Shown here piece after piece: positions 47,577 to 61,090 of a stretch of 64,000 bases of DNA. This DNA comes from Pseudomonas brassicacearum. Lineage in GTDB: Bacteria > Pseudomonadota > Gammaproteobacteria > Pseudomonadales > Pseudomonadaceae. The position numbers were made by a program, and so were the translations under genes. The DNA lies in the NCBI RefSeq assembly GCF_000585995.1, contig NZ_CP007410.1, forward strand, positions 6,588,397-6,652,396, in the 5' to 3' direction. The notes below the pieces were generated by a model that saw nothing but the letters and a program-made list of their open reading frames with translations, ran no database searches and was not told where the DNA came from. Within the stretch, counting starts at the first letter, position 1. The number at the start of each line of letters is the position of its first letter.

Positions 47577-48002
47577 TTAGCCGCCGAACTTCTTGCGGAT
47601 CTGCTGGACGGTGCGCAGCTGCGCTGCGGCCTCGGCCAGACGTGCGGCAGCAGAACCGTAGTCGAACTCCGCGCCCCGCTCGTGCAAAGCCTTCTCGGCA
47701 GCCTTGACGGCTTCCTGAGCGGAGGCTTCGTCCAGGTCGGCAGCACGTTGCACGGTGTCGGCAAGGACCTTGACCATGTTCGGCTGAACCTCGAGGAAAC
47801 CACCGGAGATGTAATACACCTCGGCTTCCCCGCCCTGCTTGATCAAGCGGATCGGGCCTGGTTTTAGATTAGTGATCAACGGTGCGTGACCCAGGGCGAT
47901 ACCAAGATCACCCAGCTCACCGTGCGCAATCACCATCTCGACCAGACCGGAGAAGATTTCCCCTTCCGCACTGACGATATCGCAATGGACTGTCATAGCC
48001 AT
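47577..48002 (-). CDS. atpC: ATP synthase F1 subunit epsilon
   Basis: Small central-stalk subunit that regulates ATP hydrolysis. The 141-residue protein has the N-terminal beta sandwich ([17 protein letters not shown], then [19 protein letters not shown]) and a C-terminal helical hairpin ([19 protein letters not shown]). Last gene of the atp operon, 45 nt after atpD and followed by a strong terminator. Confidence 0.97.
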   Translation of the reverse strand: MAMTVHCDIVSAEGEIFSGLVEMVIAHGELGDLGIALGHAPLITNLKPGPIRLIKQGGEAEVYYISGGFLEVQPNMVKVLADTVQRAADLDEASAQEAVKAAEKALHERGAEFDYGSAAARLAEAAAQLRTVQQIRKKFGG

Positions 48003-48047
48003 CTGATTGCCTCAACCTAAATTAGCGCCCGTTGCCGGGCGCCGGGA

Positions 48048-49451
<1,404 letters not shown>

Positions 49452-50312
49452 TTAAACCGCGGCAGCGCCGCCGACGATTTCCGAGATCTCTTGGGTGATC
49501 GCAGCCTGACGCGCCTTGTTGTAGATCAGCTGCAAATCGCTGATCAAATCACCGGCGTTGTCGGTAGCGTTCTTCATCGCGATCATCCGCGCCGCTTGTT
49601 CAGCTGCGTTGTTCTCGACCACCGCCTGGTACACCTGCGACTCCACGTAGCGGACCATCAAGCCGTCAAGCAGCTCCTTGGCATCCGGTTCGTAGAGGTA
49701 GTCCCAGTGGTGCTTGAGTTCCTGTTCCGGGGTCGCCACCAGTGGGATCAATTGCTCCACGGTTGGCTGTTGCGTCATGGTGTTGATGAACTTGTTGGAC
49801 ACCACGGAAAGACGGTCAATCCGGCCTTCCAGGTAAGCATCCAGCATCACCTTGACGCTGCCGATCAGGTCATTGATCGACGGCTCTTCACCCAGGTGGC
49901 TGATAGCGGCGACGACGTTACCGCCGAAGTTGCGGAAGAATGCCGCACCCTTGCTACCAATCACGCACAGATCGATCTCGACGCCTTGTTCACGGTTTGC
50001 AGCCATGTCCTTGACCAGGGCCTTGAACAGGTTGGTGTTCAAGCCACCGCACAGACCACGGTCACTGCTCACCACGACGTAACCGACACGCTTGATGGCG
50101 CGTTCGATCATGAACGGGTGGCGATATTCCGGGTTGGCGTTGGCCAGATGACCAATAACCTGGCGGATGCGCTCCGCGTAAGGACGGCTAGCAGCCATGC
50201 GCATTTGTGCCTTGCGCATTTTGCTGACCGCCACTTTTTCCATGGCGCTGGTAATCTTTTGCGTGCTTTTGATGCTCGCAATCTTACTGCGAATCTCTTT
50301 TGCGCCTGCCAT
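49452..50312 (-). CDS. atpG: ATP synthase F1 subunit gamma
   Basis: Central rotor shaft subunit. The 286-residue protein opens with [20 protein letters not shown] and ends [15 protein letters not shown], both typical of gamma. The middle includes [17 protein letters not shown] near residue 78. Between atpA and atpD. Confidence 0.97.
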   Translation of the reverse strand: MAGAKEIRSKIASIKSTQKITSAMEKVAVSKMRKAQMRMAASRPYAERIRQVIGHLANANPEYRHPFMIERAIKRVGYVVVSSDRGLCGGLNTNLFKALVKDMAANREQGVEIDLCVIGSKGAAFFRNFGGNVVAAISHLGEEPSINDLIGSVKVMLDAYLEGRIDRLSVVSNKFINTMTQQPTVEQLIPLVATPEQELKHHWDYLYEPDAKELLDGLMVRYVESQVYQAVVENNAAEQAARMIAMKNATDNAGDLISDLQLIYNKARQAAITQEISEIVGGAAAV

Positions 50313-50362
50313 GTAACACCTATCAGGTTAGCAAGCGGGAGCCTTGCGACTCCCGCTGCGGC

Positions 50363-51907
50363 TTACCAGGTTTGGGTGGCCTTGAACTTCTCGATACCGG
50401 CTTTCATGCCAGCGTCGATTTCGTCATTGAAGTCACCCTTCACGTTGATCTTCGCCATCAAATCGGCGTGATCGCGGTTGAAGTAAGCAATCAGCGCTTG
50501 TTCAAAGCTGCCGACCTTGGCGATTTCGACGTCAGTCAGGAACCCACGTTCAGCGGCATACAGCGACAACGCCATGTCAGCGATCGACATAGGAGCGTAT
50601 TGCTTCTGCTTCATCAGCTCGGTAACGCGCTGACCATGCTCAAGTTGCTTACGGGTCGCTTCGTCCAGGTCAGAAGCGAACTGGGCGAATGCCGCCAGTT
50701 CACGGTACTGAGCCAGAGCGGTACGGATACCACCGGAGAGCTTCTTGATGATCTTGGTCTGAGCGGCACCACCCACACGGGATACCGAAACACCGGCGTT
50801 CACAGCAGGACGGATGCCCGAGTTGAACATAGCCGATTCCAGGAAGATCTGACCGTCAGTGATGGAAATCACGTTGGTCGGAACGAACGCGGAAACGTCG
50901 CCAGCCTGGGTTTCGATGATCGGCAGTGCGGTCAGGGAACCGGTCTTGCCAGTCACTGCGCCGTTGGTGAACTTCTCTACGTACTCTTCGGAAACGCGGG
51001 AAGCGCGCTCCAACAGACGGGAGTGGAGATAGAACACGTCGCCTGGGTAGGCTTCACGGCCCGGTGGACGGCGCAGCAGCAGGGAGATCTGGCGGTAAGC
51101 CACTGCCTGCTTGGACAGATCGTCATAAACGATCAGCGCGTCTTCACCGCGGTCGCGGAAGTATTCGCCCATGGTGCAACCGGAGTACGGTGCCAGGAAT
51201 TGCAGCGCAGGAGATTCCGAAGCACTGGCAGCCACGATGATCGTGTTGGCCAGGGCGCCGTTTTCTTCCAGCTTGCGAACCACGTTGGCGATGGTCGATT
51301 GCTTCTGACCGATCGCTACGTAGACGCAGAAAATGCCGCTGTTCTTCTGGTTGATGATCGCGTCGATCGCCAGAGCGGTTTTACCGATCTGACGGTCACC
51401 GATGATCAGCTCACGCTGGCCACGGCCGACAGGGATCATGGCATCGACAGCCTTGTAGCCAGTCTGTACAGGCTGGTCTACCGACTTACGCCAGATCACG
51501 CCTGGAGCAACTTTCTCGACCGCATCGGTCTCGGTGTTGTTCAGCGGACCTTTGCCGTCAACAGGGTTACCCAGTGCGTCGACTACGCGACCCAGCAGTT
51601 CCTTACCTACCGGAACCTCGAGGATGCGGCCAGTGCACTTGGCGCTCATGCCTTCAGCAAGAGAGGTGTACGCGCCCAATACCACGGCACCTACAGAGTC
51701 TTGCTCCAGGTTGAGGGCCATACCGTAGACGCCGCCCGGAAACTCGATCATCTCGCCGTACATGACGTCGGCCAGACCGTGAATCCGCACGATGCCGTCA
51801 GATACGCTGACGACAGTGCCTTCGTTACGGGCTTGGGAGGTCACATCGAGCTTGTCGATGCGGCCCTTGATAATTTCACTTATTTCGGAAGGATTGAGTT
51901 GCTGCAT
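50363..51907 (-). CDS. atpA: ATP synthase F1 subunit alpha
   Basis: Regulatory, nucleotide-binding subunit of F1. The 514-residue protein starts [20 protein letters not shown]. Walker A is [17 protein letters not shown] near residue 168, Walker B is [18 protein letters not shown] near residue 264, and the Arg finger lies in the [12 protein letters not shown] segment near residue 371. Between atpH and atpG. Confidence 0.98.
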   Translation of the reverse strand: MQQLNPSEISEIIKGRIDKLDVTSQARNEGTVVSVSDGIVRIHGLADVMYGEMIEFPGGVYGMALNLEQDSVGAVVLGAYTSLAEGMSAKCTGRILEVPVGKELLGRVVDALGNPVDGKGPLNNTETDAVEKVAPGVIWRKSVDQPVQTGYKAVDAMIPVGRGQRELIIGDRQIGKTALAIDAIINQKNSGIFCVYVAIGQKQSTIANVVRKLEENGALANTIIVAASASESPALQFLAPYSGCTMGEYFRDRGEDALIVYDDLSKQAVAYRQISLLLRRPPGREAYPGDVFYLHSRLLERASRVSEEYVEKFTNGAVTGKTGSLTALPIIETQAGDVSAFVPTNVISITDGQIFLESAMFNSGIRPAVNAGVSVSRVGGAAQTKIIKKLSGGIRTALAQYRELAAFAQFASDLDEATRKQLEHGQRVTELMKQKQYAPMSIADMALSLYAAERGFLTDVEIAKVGSFEQALIAYFNRDHADLMAKINVKGDFNDEIDAGMKAGIEKFKATQTW

Positions 51908-51928
51908 TGCTCTGCTGCCCCTTCAAAC

Positions 51929-52465
51929 TCAAGATTTCAATGCTTCGGCAAGTTTCGCGAGTTTGCCGCGAATCGAGCCATCGATAACCAGGTCGCCGGC
52001 GCGGATTACAACGCCCCCTATCAGGGACTTGTCTTCCTCGACTTGCAGGCGCACTTCCCGGTTGAGTCGTGCACTGAGAACCTTGGCGAGTTTGTCTTGC
52101 TGTTCTTGGTTCAATGCAAAAGCACTGGTCACTTCCACGTCTACCGACTTCTCTTGCTCGGCCTTGTACAGGTCGAACAGGACGGCGATCTCCGGCAGAA
52201 GCGGGAGACGGTCGTTTTCGGCAACGACGTGAATGAAATTCTGTGCCTTGGCATCGAACTTGTCGCCGCACACGTCAATGAACGTGGCGGCCTTTTCTGC
52301 GCTCGTCAGTCGCGGGGCCTTGAGCACGCGCTGCATGGTGTCGTCTTGCGACACCGCTGCTGCCAGGCCGAGCATGGCTGACCAATTGGCCAGTTGCTGG
52401 TGGGCCTGAGCGTGCTCGAAGGCCGCCTTAGCGTAAGGTCGGGCCAACGTGGTCAGTTCTGCCAT
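51929..52465 (-). CDS. atpH: ATP synthase F1 subunit delta
   Basis: Peripheral-stalk subunit joining F1 to the b dimer. The 178-residue protein begins [19 protein letters not shown], a delta hallmark, and ends [21 protein letters not shown]. 12 nt after atpF. Confidence 0.97.
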   Translation of the reverse strand: MAELTTLARPYAKAAFEHAQAHQQLANWSAMLGLAAAVSQDDTMQRVLKAPRLTSAEKAATFIDVCGDKFDAKAQNFIHVVAENDRLPLLPEIAVLFDLYKAEQEKSVDVEVTSAFALNQEQQDKLAKVLSARLNREVRLQVEEDKSLIGGVVIRAGDLVIDGSIRGKLAKLAEALKS

Positions 52466-52477
52466 GATCGCCCTCGC

Positions 52478-52948
52478 TTAGATTTCAGCAGCCAGTCGGT
52501 TAACCAGCTCTGCGTGCGCGTTTTGATCGATTGTGGCACCCAGGATCTTCGAAGCACCGCCAACGGCCAGGCTACCCACTTGGGCACGCAGCGCGTCTTT
52601 GACACTGTTGATTTCCTGTTCGATCTCGGCTTGAGCCTGAGCCTTCACACGGTCAGCTTCGACGCGAGCCTGTTCACGGGCTTCGTCGACAATCTGGGTA
52701 CCGCGTTTCTTGGCTTGCTCGATGATTTCAGCTGCCTGAGCTTTCGCTTCGCGCAGTTGCTGACCCACTTTCTCATGGGCCAACTCCAGGTCGCGAGCTG
52801 CACGGCTGGCAGCGTCCAGACCATCAGCGATCTTCTTTTGACGTTCGTGCAATGCCGCAATGACCGGAGGCCATACGAACTTCATGCAGAACAGTACAAA
52901 AATCAGGAACGCAACGGACTGGCCAATCAGGGTCGCATTAATGTTCAC
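52478..52948 (-). CDS. atpF: ATP synthase Fo subunit b
   Basis: Peripheral-stalk subunit. The 156-residue protein has one N-terminal membrane helix ([19 protein letters not shown], residues 8-26) and a long charged coiled coil ([20 protein letters not shown] onward) that dimerises. 58 nt after atpE, before atpH. Confidence 0.97.
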   Translation of the reverse strand: MNINATLIGQSVAFLIFVLFCMKFVWPPVIAALHERQKKIADGLDAASRAARDLELAHEKVGQQLREAKAQAAEIIEQAKKRGTQIVDEAREQARVEADRVKAQAQAEIEQEINSVKDALRAQVGSLAVGGASKILGATIDQNAHAELVNRLAAEI

Positions 52949-53006
52949 GCCAACACCTCGCAGTTACGTTGTCCATCACACCAATTCACTCGAAACATCC
53001 GAGCAA

Positions 53007-53345
<339 letters not shown>

Positions 53346-53396
53346 GGGCCCCTCCCCGTTTGACCGGGAAGGACATCAGACTAGTCGAGACTGGCC

Positions 53397-54690
<1,294 letters not shown>

Positions 54691-54838
54691 CGCTTTTGCT
54701 CTCCAATGGTCGGCCGCCATAATTCAATAACTTGGCATAATTTGTGCCGACAAAATGCGCGCAGAGTATAGGGGCGGTTCTGCCCCTATTCAACTGCCAG
54801 GTAGTGATTTCCGACTGCGCGCTACATGAGCAATTGTT

Positions 54839-55711
54839 TCAGCGAATGTGTGCAAGGACACCCTGCAACTCATCCAGGGAGTTATAACCAATCACCAACT
54901 GCCCTTTGCCCTTCTTCCCGTGGCGAATCTGCACCGCAGAGCCCAGGCGCTCGGCCAGGCGCTGTTCCAGTCGAGCGATATCCGGATCGGTTTTAGGCGC
55001 TTCGACAGGGGCCGGTTTGCCACTGAGCCACTGACGAACCAGTGCCTCGGTTTGGCGCACGGTGAGACCTCGTGCGACAACATGTCGCGCCCCTTCAACC
55101 TGTTGATTTTCCGGCAAACCGAGCAATGCACGGGCATGACCCATTTCCAGATCGCCATGGGACAGCATGGTCTTGATGACTTCCGGCAACGCAATCAGCC
55201 GCAACAGGTTGGCCACGGTCACGCGGGACTTGCCCACCGCCTCGGCGACCTGTTGCTGGGTCAGCTGGAACTCCTGCTGCAAACGTTGCAGGGCCACGGC
55301 TTCTTCAATCGGGTTGAGGTCTTCGCGCTGGATGTTCTCGATCAGTGCCATGGCGATGGCGGTTTCATCCGGCACATCGCGGACCATCGCCGGGATGGTT
55401 TCCTGGCCGGCCTGCTGGCTGGCGCGCCAGCGACGTTCGCCGGCGATGATTTCGAAGCGCCCGTTGGCGATCGGACGCACCACAATCGGCTGCATCACGC
55501 CCTGGCTCTTGATCGACTGGGCCAGTTCTTCCAGCGCCTGGGGATCCATGTCCCGGCGTGGCTGGTATTTGCCGCGCTGGATCAGATCCAGCGGCAGGTG
55601 TTGCAACTCGCGCTGATCGACCTGTACGGCCTGCTCTTCCAGCGAACTGACAGTAGGACCACTGAGCAGTGCATCCAGTCCACGTCCGAGACCTCGTTTC
55701 TTGACGGCCAT
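54839..55711 (-). CDS. parB: Chromosome partition protein ParB
   Basis: CTP-dependent DNA clamp that loads at parS and spreads to organise origins. The 290-residue protein has the N-terminal CTP-binding segment (YQPRRDMDPQALEELAQSIK, and GERRWRASQQAG near residue 94). The helix-turn-helix is QQVAEAVGKSRVTVANLLRL near residue 152. Three parS sites in this window (11898, 12409, 21839) are likely targets. Follows parA by 9 nt. Confidence 0.96.
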   Translation of the reverse strand: MAVKKRGLGRGLDALLSGPTVSSLEEQAVQVDQRELQHLPLDLIQRGKYQPRRDMDPQALEELAQSIKSQGVMQPIVVRPIANGRFEIIAGERRWRASQQAGQETIPAMVRDVPDETAIAMALIENIQREDLNPIEEAVALQRLQQEFQLTQQQVAEAVGKSRVTVANLLRLIALPEVIKTMLSHGDLEMGHARALLGLPENQQVEGARHVVARGLTVRQTEALVRQWLSGKPAPVEAPKTDPDIARLEQRLAERLGSAVQIRHGKKGKGQLVIGYNSLDELQGVLAHIR

Positions 55712-55720
55712 GGGGTTTCC

Positions 55721-56518
55721 TTAAGTTGGCTGGGCTGCAGCGGTGCGTGGGTTACGGCGCTGACGGCGAACCATCTCGCCCGCCAGGGCCAGATAGGCCA
55801 GCGCACCACGGGATTGTTTGTCGTAGGCCAGGGCCGGCATGCCGTAGCTGGGCGCTTCGGCCAGGCGAATGTTCCGCGGGATGACCGTATCGTAGAGCTG
55901 CTCGCCGAAGTGCTCCTTGAGCTGGGCCGATACGTCGTTCATGAGGCTCAGGCGCGGGTCGTACATGGTCCGCAGCAGGCCTTCGACTTTCAGTTCCGGG
56001 TTCAGCAGTTCGGCGATGCGCTTGATGTTATCCACAAGGTCGCTCAAGCCTTCGAGGGCGAAGTACTCGCACTGCATGGGGATAATCACCCCATCGGCGG
56101 CCACCAGGGCGTTGAGGGTCAGCATCGACAGTGATGGCGGGCAGTCGATCAGGATGTAGTCGTAGTTTTCCCGGATCGGCGCCAAGGCGCTGCGCAGGCG
56201 GCTTTCCTTCATCTGCATTTCAAGGAGGACCACTTCGGCCGCCGTCAGGTCACGGTTGGCCGGCAGCAGTTGATAACCGCCGTGTTCGGAGAAATGCATG
56301 GCCTGACCCAGATCGCATTCACCGATCAGAACGTCGTAGATGGAGTTTTCCAGGCCATGTTTATCCACACCGCTACCCATGGTGGCGTTGCCCTGTGGAT
56401 CGAGATCGATCAACAGCACCCGACGCTTGGTCGCGACCAGGGATGCTGCGAGGTTGATACAGGTGGTGGTCTTGCCCACACCACCCTTCTGGTTCGCTAT
56501 CGCGAATACCTTAGCCAT
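55721..56518 (-). CDS. parA: Chromosome partition ATPase ParA (Soj)
   Basis: Walker ATPase that moves ParB-parS complexes. The 265-residue protein starts MAKVFAIANQKGGVGKTTTC with the deviant Walker A (KGGVGKTT) at residues 11-18. Walker B is YILIDCPPSLSMLTLNAL near residue 121. The start at 56518 follows the family pattern. 18 nt after rsmG in the mnmG operon. Confidence 0.96.
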   Translation of the reverse strand: MAKVFAIANQKGGVGKTTTCINLAASLVATKRRVLLIDLDPQGNATMGSGVDKHGLENSIYDVLIGECDLGQAMHFSEHGGYQLLPANRDLTAAEVVLLEMQMKESRLRSALAPIRENYDYILIDCPPSLSMLTLNALVAADGVIIPMQCEYFALEGLSDLVDNIKRIAELLNPELKVEGLLRTMYDPRLSLMNDVSAQLKEHFGEQLYDTVIPRNIRLAEAPSYGMPALAYDKQSRGALAYLALAGEMVRRQRRNPRTAAAQPT

Positions 56519-56536
56519 TCTTGCTTGTGTTCCCAA

Positions 56537-57181
56537 TCATGCCGTGCGGCGCAGTATCAGCAGATGGCGTTGGCCTTGGCAACCGGGTACGGCCAGGGCG
56601 TGTTCGCTATCGAGGTGGAAGTCTGCCGGCAATGCTACCAGCTCATCGGCCGGATGAACGCCCTTCATTGCCAGCCAGCGCGTGTCGGCATCGCCCAGGT
56701 GGCGAGTCCAGTTGCTGAAATTCTCCATGCTGCTGAACGCCCGGGAGATGATCCCGTTGAAGGGCTGCGCAGGCTGGAACGCTTCGACACGGCTGTGGAT
56801 AACTTGCAGGTTATCCAGTTTGAGTTCGAGTTTGACCTGGGTGAGGAAACGGGTTTTCTTGCCGTTGCTGTCCAGGCAGGTCACTTGCGAGTCCGGAAAC
56901 AGGATCGCCAGCGGGATGCCCGGCATGCCACCGCCACTGCCGACATCGAGCCAGCGACCGTTTTCGATGAAGGACATCACGCTCAGGCTGTCGAGCAGAT
57001 GCCGGGAGACCATTTCATCCGGATCGCGCACCGCGGTCAGGTTGTAAGCCTTGTTCCATTTGATCAACAACGCCAGATAACCCAGCAATTGCGCGTGCTG
57101 TGCTTCGCTCAGGCTGACGCCGAGCTGACGGGCACCTGTGGATAACTCTTCGGCGTGTTGCGAGGTGACCATCGAACTCAA
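56537..57181 (-). CDS. rsmG: 16S rRNA (guanine-N7) methyltransferase RsmG
   Basis: Methylates a guanine in the 530 loop of 16S rRNA, using SAM. The 214-residue protein has [20 protein letters not shown] near residue 75 and [12 protein letters not shown] near residue 150. The first codon at 57181 is TTG and overlaps the mnmG stop (TTGA); an ATG at 57172 is an alternative. Translationally coupled to mnmG. Confidence 0.92.
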   Translation of the reverse strand: MSSMVTSQHAEELSTGARQLGVSLSEAQHAQLLGYLALLIKWNKAYNLTAVRDPDEMVSRHLLDSLSVMSFIENGRWLDVGSGGGMPGIPLAILFPDSQVTCLDSNGKKTRFLTQVKLELKLDNLQVIHSRVEAFQPAQPFNGIISRAFSSMENFSNWTRHLGDADTRWLAMKGVHPADELVALPADFHLDSEHALAVPGCQGQRHLLILRRTA

Positions 57182-59076
57182 GCGCTTTGCTCCAACTGAC
57201 GGCCCGCGCCGCGTTTTTTCAAATGAATCATCAACAGGGAAATCGCCGCCGGGGTCACGCCGGGGATGCGTGAAGCCTGGCCCAGGGTTTCTGGACGCGT
57301 CGCACCGAGCTTGCTCTGGATTTCTTTCGACAACCCGGAAATGCCTGTGTAATCGATATCCACAGGCAGCTTCGTGTCTTCGCTGGCGCGCAGACGGGCG
57401 ATTTCGTCCTGCTGACGGTCGATGTAACCGGCGTATTTGGTCTTGATCTCGACCTGTTCGGCCACCTGCGGATCGTCCGCGCCTTGGCCAGTGACTTCCA
57501 CCAGCCCGACGTAATCGATTTCCGGGCGGCTCAAGAGGTTGAGCAGGTTGTATTCGTGGGTCAGCGGCGTACCGAATTTCGCCGCAATGGCATCACCCTG
57601 CTCGGTACCGGGACGAACCCAGGTGCTTTTCAGACGTTGCTCTTCCAGTTCGATGCTTTCACGTTTCGTGCAGAACGCAGCCCAACGGGCATCGTCCACC
57701 AACCCCAGCTCACGGCCTTTCTCGGTCAGGCGCAGGTCGGCGTTATCTTCGCGAAGGATCAGGCGATATTCCGCCCGGGAAGTGAACATCCGATACGGTT
57801 CCTGGGTCCCCAAGGTAATCAGGTCATCCACCAGCACACCGATGTACGCCTCATCGCGACGCGGGCACCAACTGTCTTTGCCCTGGGCGCGCAGTGCAGC
57901 GTTGGCCCCGGCCAGCAGGCCTTGGGCGCCGGCCTCTTCGTAACCGGTGGTGCCGTTGATTTGCCCGGCGAAGAACAGGCCGCCAATAACCTTGGTTTCC
58001 AGGCTGTACTTCAGGTCACGAGGATCGAAGTAATCGTATTCGATGGCATAGCCCGGGCGAACAATGTGGGCGTTTTCCATGCCGCGAATCGACTGCACGA
58101 TCTGCAGTTGCACATCGAACGGCAGGGATGTGGAGATCCCGTTCGGGTACAGCTCGTGTGTCGTCAGGCCCTCGGGCTCGATGAAGACCTGGTGGCTTTC
58201 CTTGTCGGCAAACCGATGGATCTTGTCTTCGATCGACGGGCAATAACGCGGGCCAATCCCTTCGATTTCACCGGCAGCGGAATACATCGGCGAACGATCA
58301 AGGTTCGCCGCAATGATTTCATGGGTGCGGGCATTGGTGTGGGTGATCCAGCAACTGACTTGCCGTGGATGCTGTTCCTTGTTGCCCATGAACGACATTA
58401 CCGGGATCGGCGTATCGCCAGGCTGCTCGGTCATCACCGAGAAATCCACGGACCGACCGTCGATACGCGGTGGCGTACCGGTTTTCAAGCGCCCGACACG
58501 CAATGGCAGCTCACGCAGACGGTGAGCCAGAGCAATCGACGGCGGATCACCAGCGCGACCGCCGGAAAAGTTCTGCAAACCAATGTGGATAAGTCCACCG
58601 AGGAATGTCCCGGTGGTCAGCACTACGGAATCGGCGAGGAACCGCAGGCCCATTTGCGTGACGACACCGCGTACCTGGTCCTGCTCGACAATCAGGTCAT
58701 CCGCTGCTTGTTGAAATATCCACAGGTTCGGCTGGTTTTCCAGGATTTCACGGACAGCAGCTTTGTACAGGACTCGGTCGGCCTGGGCACGAGTAGCGCG
58801 CACGGCTGGGCCTTTGCGGCTGTTCAACACGCGAAACTGGATTCCGCCCTTATCGGTGGCCATGGCCATCGCACCACCCAAGGCATCGATTTCCTTGACC
58901 AGGTGGCTTTTGCCGATCCCGCCAATGGCAGGGTTGCAGCTCATGGCGCCAAGGGTTTCCACGTTATGCGTCAACAGCAGGGTTTTGACCCCCATGCGTG
59001 CTGATGCAAGTGCTGCCTCGGTACCGGCATGACCGCCGCCGATGACGATCACTTCAAAACGGGAAGGGAAATCCAC
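57178..59076 (-). CDS. mnmG: tRNA uridine 5-carboxymethylaminomethyl modification enzyme MnmG (GidA)
   Basis: FAD enzyme that, with MnmE, adds carboxymethylaminomethyl to U34 of several tRNAs. The 632-residue protein begins GTG-Asp-Phe-Pro and has [19 protein letters not shown], then [21 protein letters not shown] near residue 47. A second in-frame GTG at 59079 could also start it. First gene of the operon with rsmG, parA and parB. It lies next to the DnaA-box region that occupies 59.2-59.5 kb. Confidence 0.95.
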   Translation of the reverse strand: MDFPSRFEVIVIGGGHAGTEAALASARMGVKTLLLTHNVETLGAMSCNPAIGGIGKSHLVKEIDALGGAMAMATDKGGIQFRVLNSRKGPAVRATRAQADRVLYKAAVREILENQPNLWIFQQAADDLIVEQDQVRGVVTQMGLRFLADSVVLTTGTFLGGLIHIGLQNFSGGRAGDPPSIALAHRLRELPLRVGRLKTGTPPRIDGRSVDFSVMTEQPGDTPIPVMSFMGNKEQHPRQVSCWITHTNARTHEIIAANLDRSPMYSAAGEIEGIGPRYCPSIEDKIHRFADKESHQVFIEPEGLTTHELYPNGISTSLPFDVQLQIVQSIRGMENAHIVRPGYAIEYDYFDPRDLKYSLETKVIGGLFFAGQINGTTGYEEAGAQGLLAGANAALRAQGKDSWCPRRDEAYIGVLVDDLITLGTQEPYRMFTSRAEYRLILREDNADLRLTEKGRELGLVDDARWAAFCTKRESIELEEQRLKSTWVRPGTEQGDAIAAKFGTPLTHEYNLLNLLSRPEIDYVGLVEVTGQGADDPQVAEQVEIKTKYAGYIDRQQDEIARLRASEDTKLPVDIDYTGISGLSKEIQSKLGATRPETLGQASRIPGVTPAAISLLMIHLKKRGAGRQLEQSA

Positions 59077-59228
59077 CACGCACCTCGTGCCTGCTTAATT
59101 CAGGTAATTCGAAAATAGGTATTGAGCCTCTGGCCAGAGCGTTTTTCGAGCCAGGTCGGCAAGTATAGGGACTTCGCCTTTCCTAAAGAACCCTTTGCAC
59201 AAAATTTAACCAGCTGTGGAAAACTCGC

Positions 59229-59289
59229 GGTTAAAGAAATTAAAAAGAAAGAAATTTATAAAACCTTTGTTTTTATGTTTATTCTTAGT
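59229..59289. other. A+T-rich segment of the mnmG-side origin-like region
   Basis: About 60 nt of almost only A and T (for example AAAGAAATTAAAAAGAAAG and TTTTTATGTTTATTC). It lies left of the DnaA boxes and resembles an unwinding element. The corresponding segment at 63719-63777 is similarly A+T-rich. Function is inferred. Confidence 0.5.
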
Positions 59290-59301
59290 GAGGCCATTAT
59301 C

Positions 59302-59489
59302 TGTGGATAAAACTCTACAGACCTTTATTTTCAATATGTACAGGAATCTAAAACCCTGTGGTCAGGTGGCAATGAGGGGCTTGGATAACCGGTGTAAGCC
59401 TGTGGATGAATGGCATGGTTATCCACAGAGGCGGTTATCTTCAGTTTTCAAGGGGGTTTATCAACCTACCTCAAGGGCAGTTATTCACA
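59302..59489. other. Second origin-like DnaA-box cluster (mnmG-mnmE)
   Basis: TGTGGATAA (59302), TTATCCACA (59419) and TTATTCACA (59481) are exact matches to TTATNCACA on either strand. Near-matches are at 59215 (TGTGGAAAA), 59380 (CTTGGATAA) and 59401 (TGTGGATGA). The positions match those of the rpmH-side cluster at a constant offset of 4490. It lies where E. coli oriC is found, beside mnmG. The 59077-59640 gap holds this, the A+T segment and a hairpin, but no gene I can support. Confidence 0.75.
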
Positions 59490-59577
59490 GGGCTTAATCC
59501 ACCGAAATGTCCTCCGCCGGGCAGACTGATGCCCAGAGACAAGCCGCCATGAAGGGCAATCGTTCTGGATAGGAAGG

Positions 59578-59626
59578 AAACCGGACTTGATTCGCCTCGA
59601 AGTGCGCTCGAGAGCAAGCCCGGTTT
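59578..59626 (-). terminator. Hairpin after mnmE
   Basis: AAACCGGACTTG (59578-59589) and CAAGCCCGGTTT (59615-59626) pair with one G-U step, around a further CTCGA inner dyad. It lies 15 nt after the mnmE stop on the minus strand. On the plus strand it ends in TTTTT, but no plus-strand gene precedes it. Confidence 0.6.
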
Positions 59627-59640
59627 TTAGAGAAGCGAGG

Positions 59641-61011
59641 TTATTTGCCGATGCAGAAGCTGGAAAAGATCCGCCCCAGCAAGTCATCGGAGCTGAAGGC
59701 TCCGGTGATTTCCCCAAGGGACTGTTGAGCCTGGCGCAAATCTTCGGCCAACAACTCACCGGCACCCGCCAGGGTCAGTTGTGCTCGCCCGTGCTCCAGC
59801 GCCGCGCTAGCGTGGCGCAGGGCTTCAAGGTGCCGACGGCGGGCGCTGAAGCTGCTTTCCGAGGTCTGCTCGTAGCCCATGCAGGCCTTGAGGTGTTCGC
59901 GCAGCAATTCCAAGCCTTCTCCCGCGGATTTCGCGCTCAGGCTGATGGTCACGTGGCCATCGCCGCTGACTTCGAGAACAATCGCTTCCCCAGTCAGGTC
60001 GGCCTTGTTGCGAATCAAGGTGACTTTGGCCGGATCCGGGCGGATCTCAAGGAATTCAGGCCACAAGGCAAATGGATCATCCGCTTCAGGCGCGGTGGCA
60101 TCCACTACCAGCAACACCCGATCAGCCTCGCCAATGGCCTTTAACGCCCGTTCGACACCGATCTTCTCCACCTGGTCGTCGGTATCCCGCAAACCCGCCG
60201 TGTCCACCACATGGAGCGGCATGCCATCGATGTGGATATGTTCACGCAGGATGTCCCGGGTGGTGCCGGCAATCTCCGTGACAATAGCAGCCTCGCGGCC
60301 GGCCAGAGCGTTCAGGAGGCTGGATTTGCCCGCATTGGGCCGTCCGGCGATTACCACGGTCATACCGTCGCGCAACAAAGCTCCCTGACCCGCTTCCCGC
60401 AGTACTGTGGATAACTCATCGCGCACTTTATCGAGCATGCTCAGCACATGGCCATCGGCGAGGAAGTCTATTTCCTCTTCCGGAAAGTCGATTGCCGCCT
60501 CGACGTAAATCCGCAAGCCGATCAATTGCTCGGTGAGGTTATGCACCCGCTGGGAAAACGCGCCCTGCAAGGAGCGCAGCGCATTTCGTGCCGCCTGCGC
60601 CGAACTGGCTTCGATCAAGTCGGCAATGGCTTCGGCCTGGGCCAGATCGAGCTTGTCGTTGAGGAATGCTCGTTCACTGAACTCCCCCGGCCTGGCCAGG
60701 CGACAACCCAGTTCCAGGCAACGCTTGAGCAGCATGTCCAGCACGATCGGACCGCCGTGTCCCTGCAGTTCCAGCACGTCTTCACCGGTGAACGAGTTGG
60801 GGCCCGGGAAATACAAGGCCAGGCCCTCGTCGAGCACCTGCTGGTCATCATTGAAGAAGGGGCCGTAGTGGGCAAACCGCGGTTTGAGTTCGCGGCCGCT
60901 GATAGCCTTGGCCGCGACACTGGCCAAAGGTCCAGAAATACGGACGATACCGACTCCACCGCGACCTTGGGCGGTAGCGACGGCAGCAATGGTTTCACGC
61001 GGTGTACTCAT
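59641..61011 (-). CDS. mnmE: tRNA modification GTPase MnmE (TrmE)
   Basis: GTPase partner of MnmG in tRNA U34 modification. The 456-residue protein begins [20 protein letters not shown]. The G domain P-loop is [21 protein letters not shown] near residue 220, with the switch [15 protein letters not shown], and the conserved Cys is in FSSFCIGK at the end. The start at 61011 follows the family. It shares the enzyme pathway with mnmG 2 kb away, and the two are separated by the DnaA-box region. Confidence 0.95.
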   Translation of the reverse strand: MSTPRETIAAVATAQGRGGVGIVRISGPLASVAAKAISGRELKPRFAHYGPFFNDDQQVLDEGLALYFPGPNSFTGEDVLELQGHGGPIVLDMLLKRCLELGCRLARPGEFSERAFLNDKLDLAQAEAIADLIEASSAQAARNALRSLQGAFSQRVHNLTEQLIGLRIYVEAAIDFPEEEIDFLADGHVLSMLDKVRDELSTVLREAGQGALLRDGMTVVIAGRPNAGKSSLLNALAGREAAIVTEIAGTTRDILREHIHIDGMPLHVVDTAGLRDTDDQVEKIGVERALKAIGEADRVLLVVDATAPEADDPFALWPEFLEIRPDPAKVTLIRNKADLTGEAIVLEVSGDGHVTISLSAKSAGEGLELLREHLKACMGYEQTSESSFSARRRHLEALRHASAALEHGRAQLTLAGAGELLAEDLRQAQQSLGEITGAFSSDDLLGRIFSSFCIGK

Positions 61012-61042
61012 AAACCGGTACCCAGACAAAAGTGGCAGATAG

Positions 61043-61069
61043 CAAAACGCCCCACTAGGGGGCGTTTTG
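61043..61069 (-). terminator. Rho-independent terminator after yidC
   Basis: CAAAACGCCCC and GGGGCGTTTTG pair around ACTAG, 22 nt after the yidC stop on the minus strand. It precedes mnmE, ending the rpmH-rnpA-yidD-yidC unit. Confidence 0.9.
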
Positions 61070-61090
61070 TGTGGTTATCCACAGAGCAAG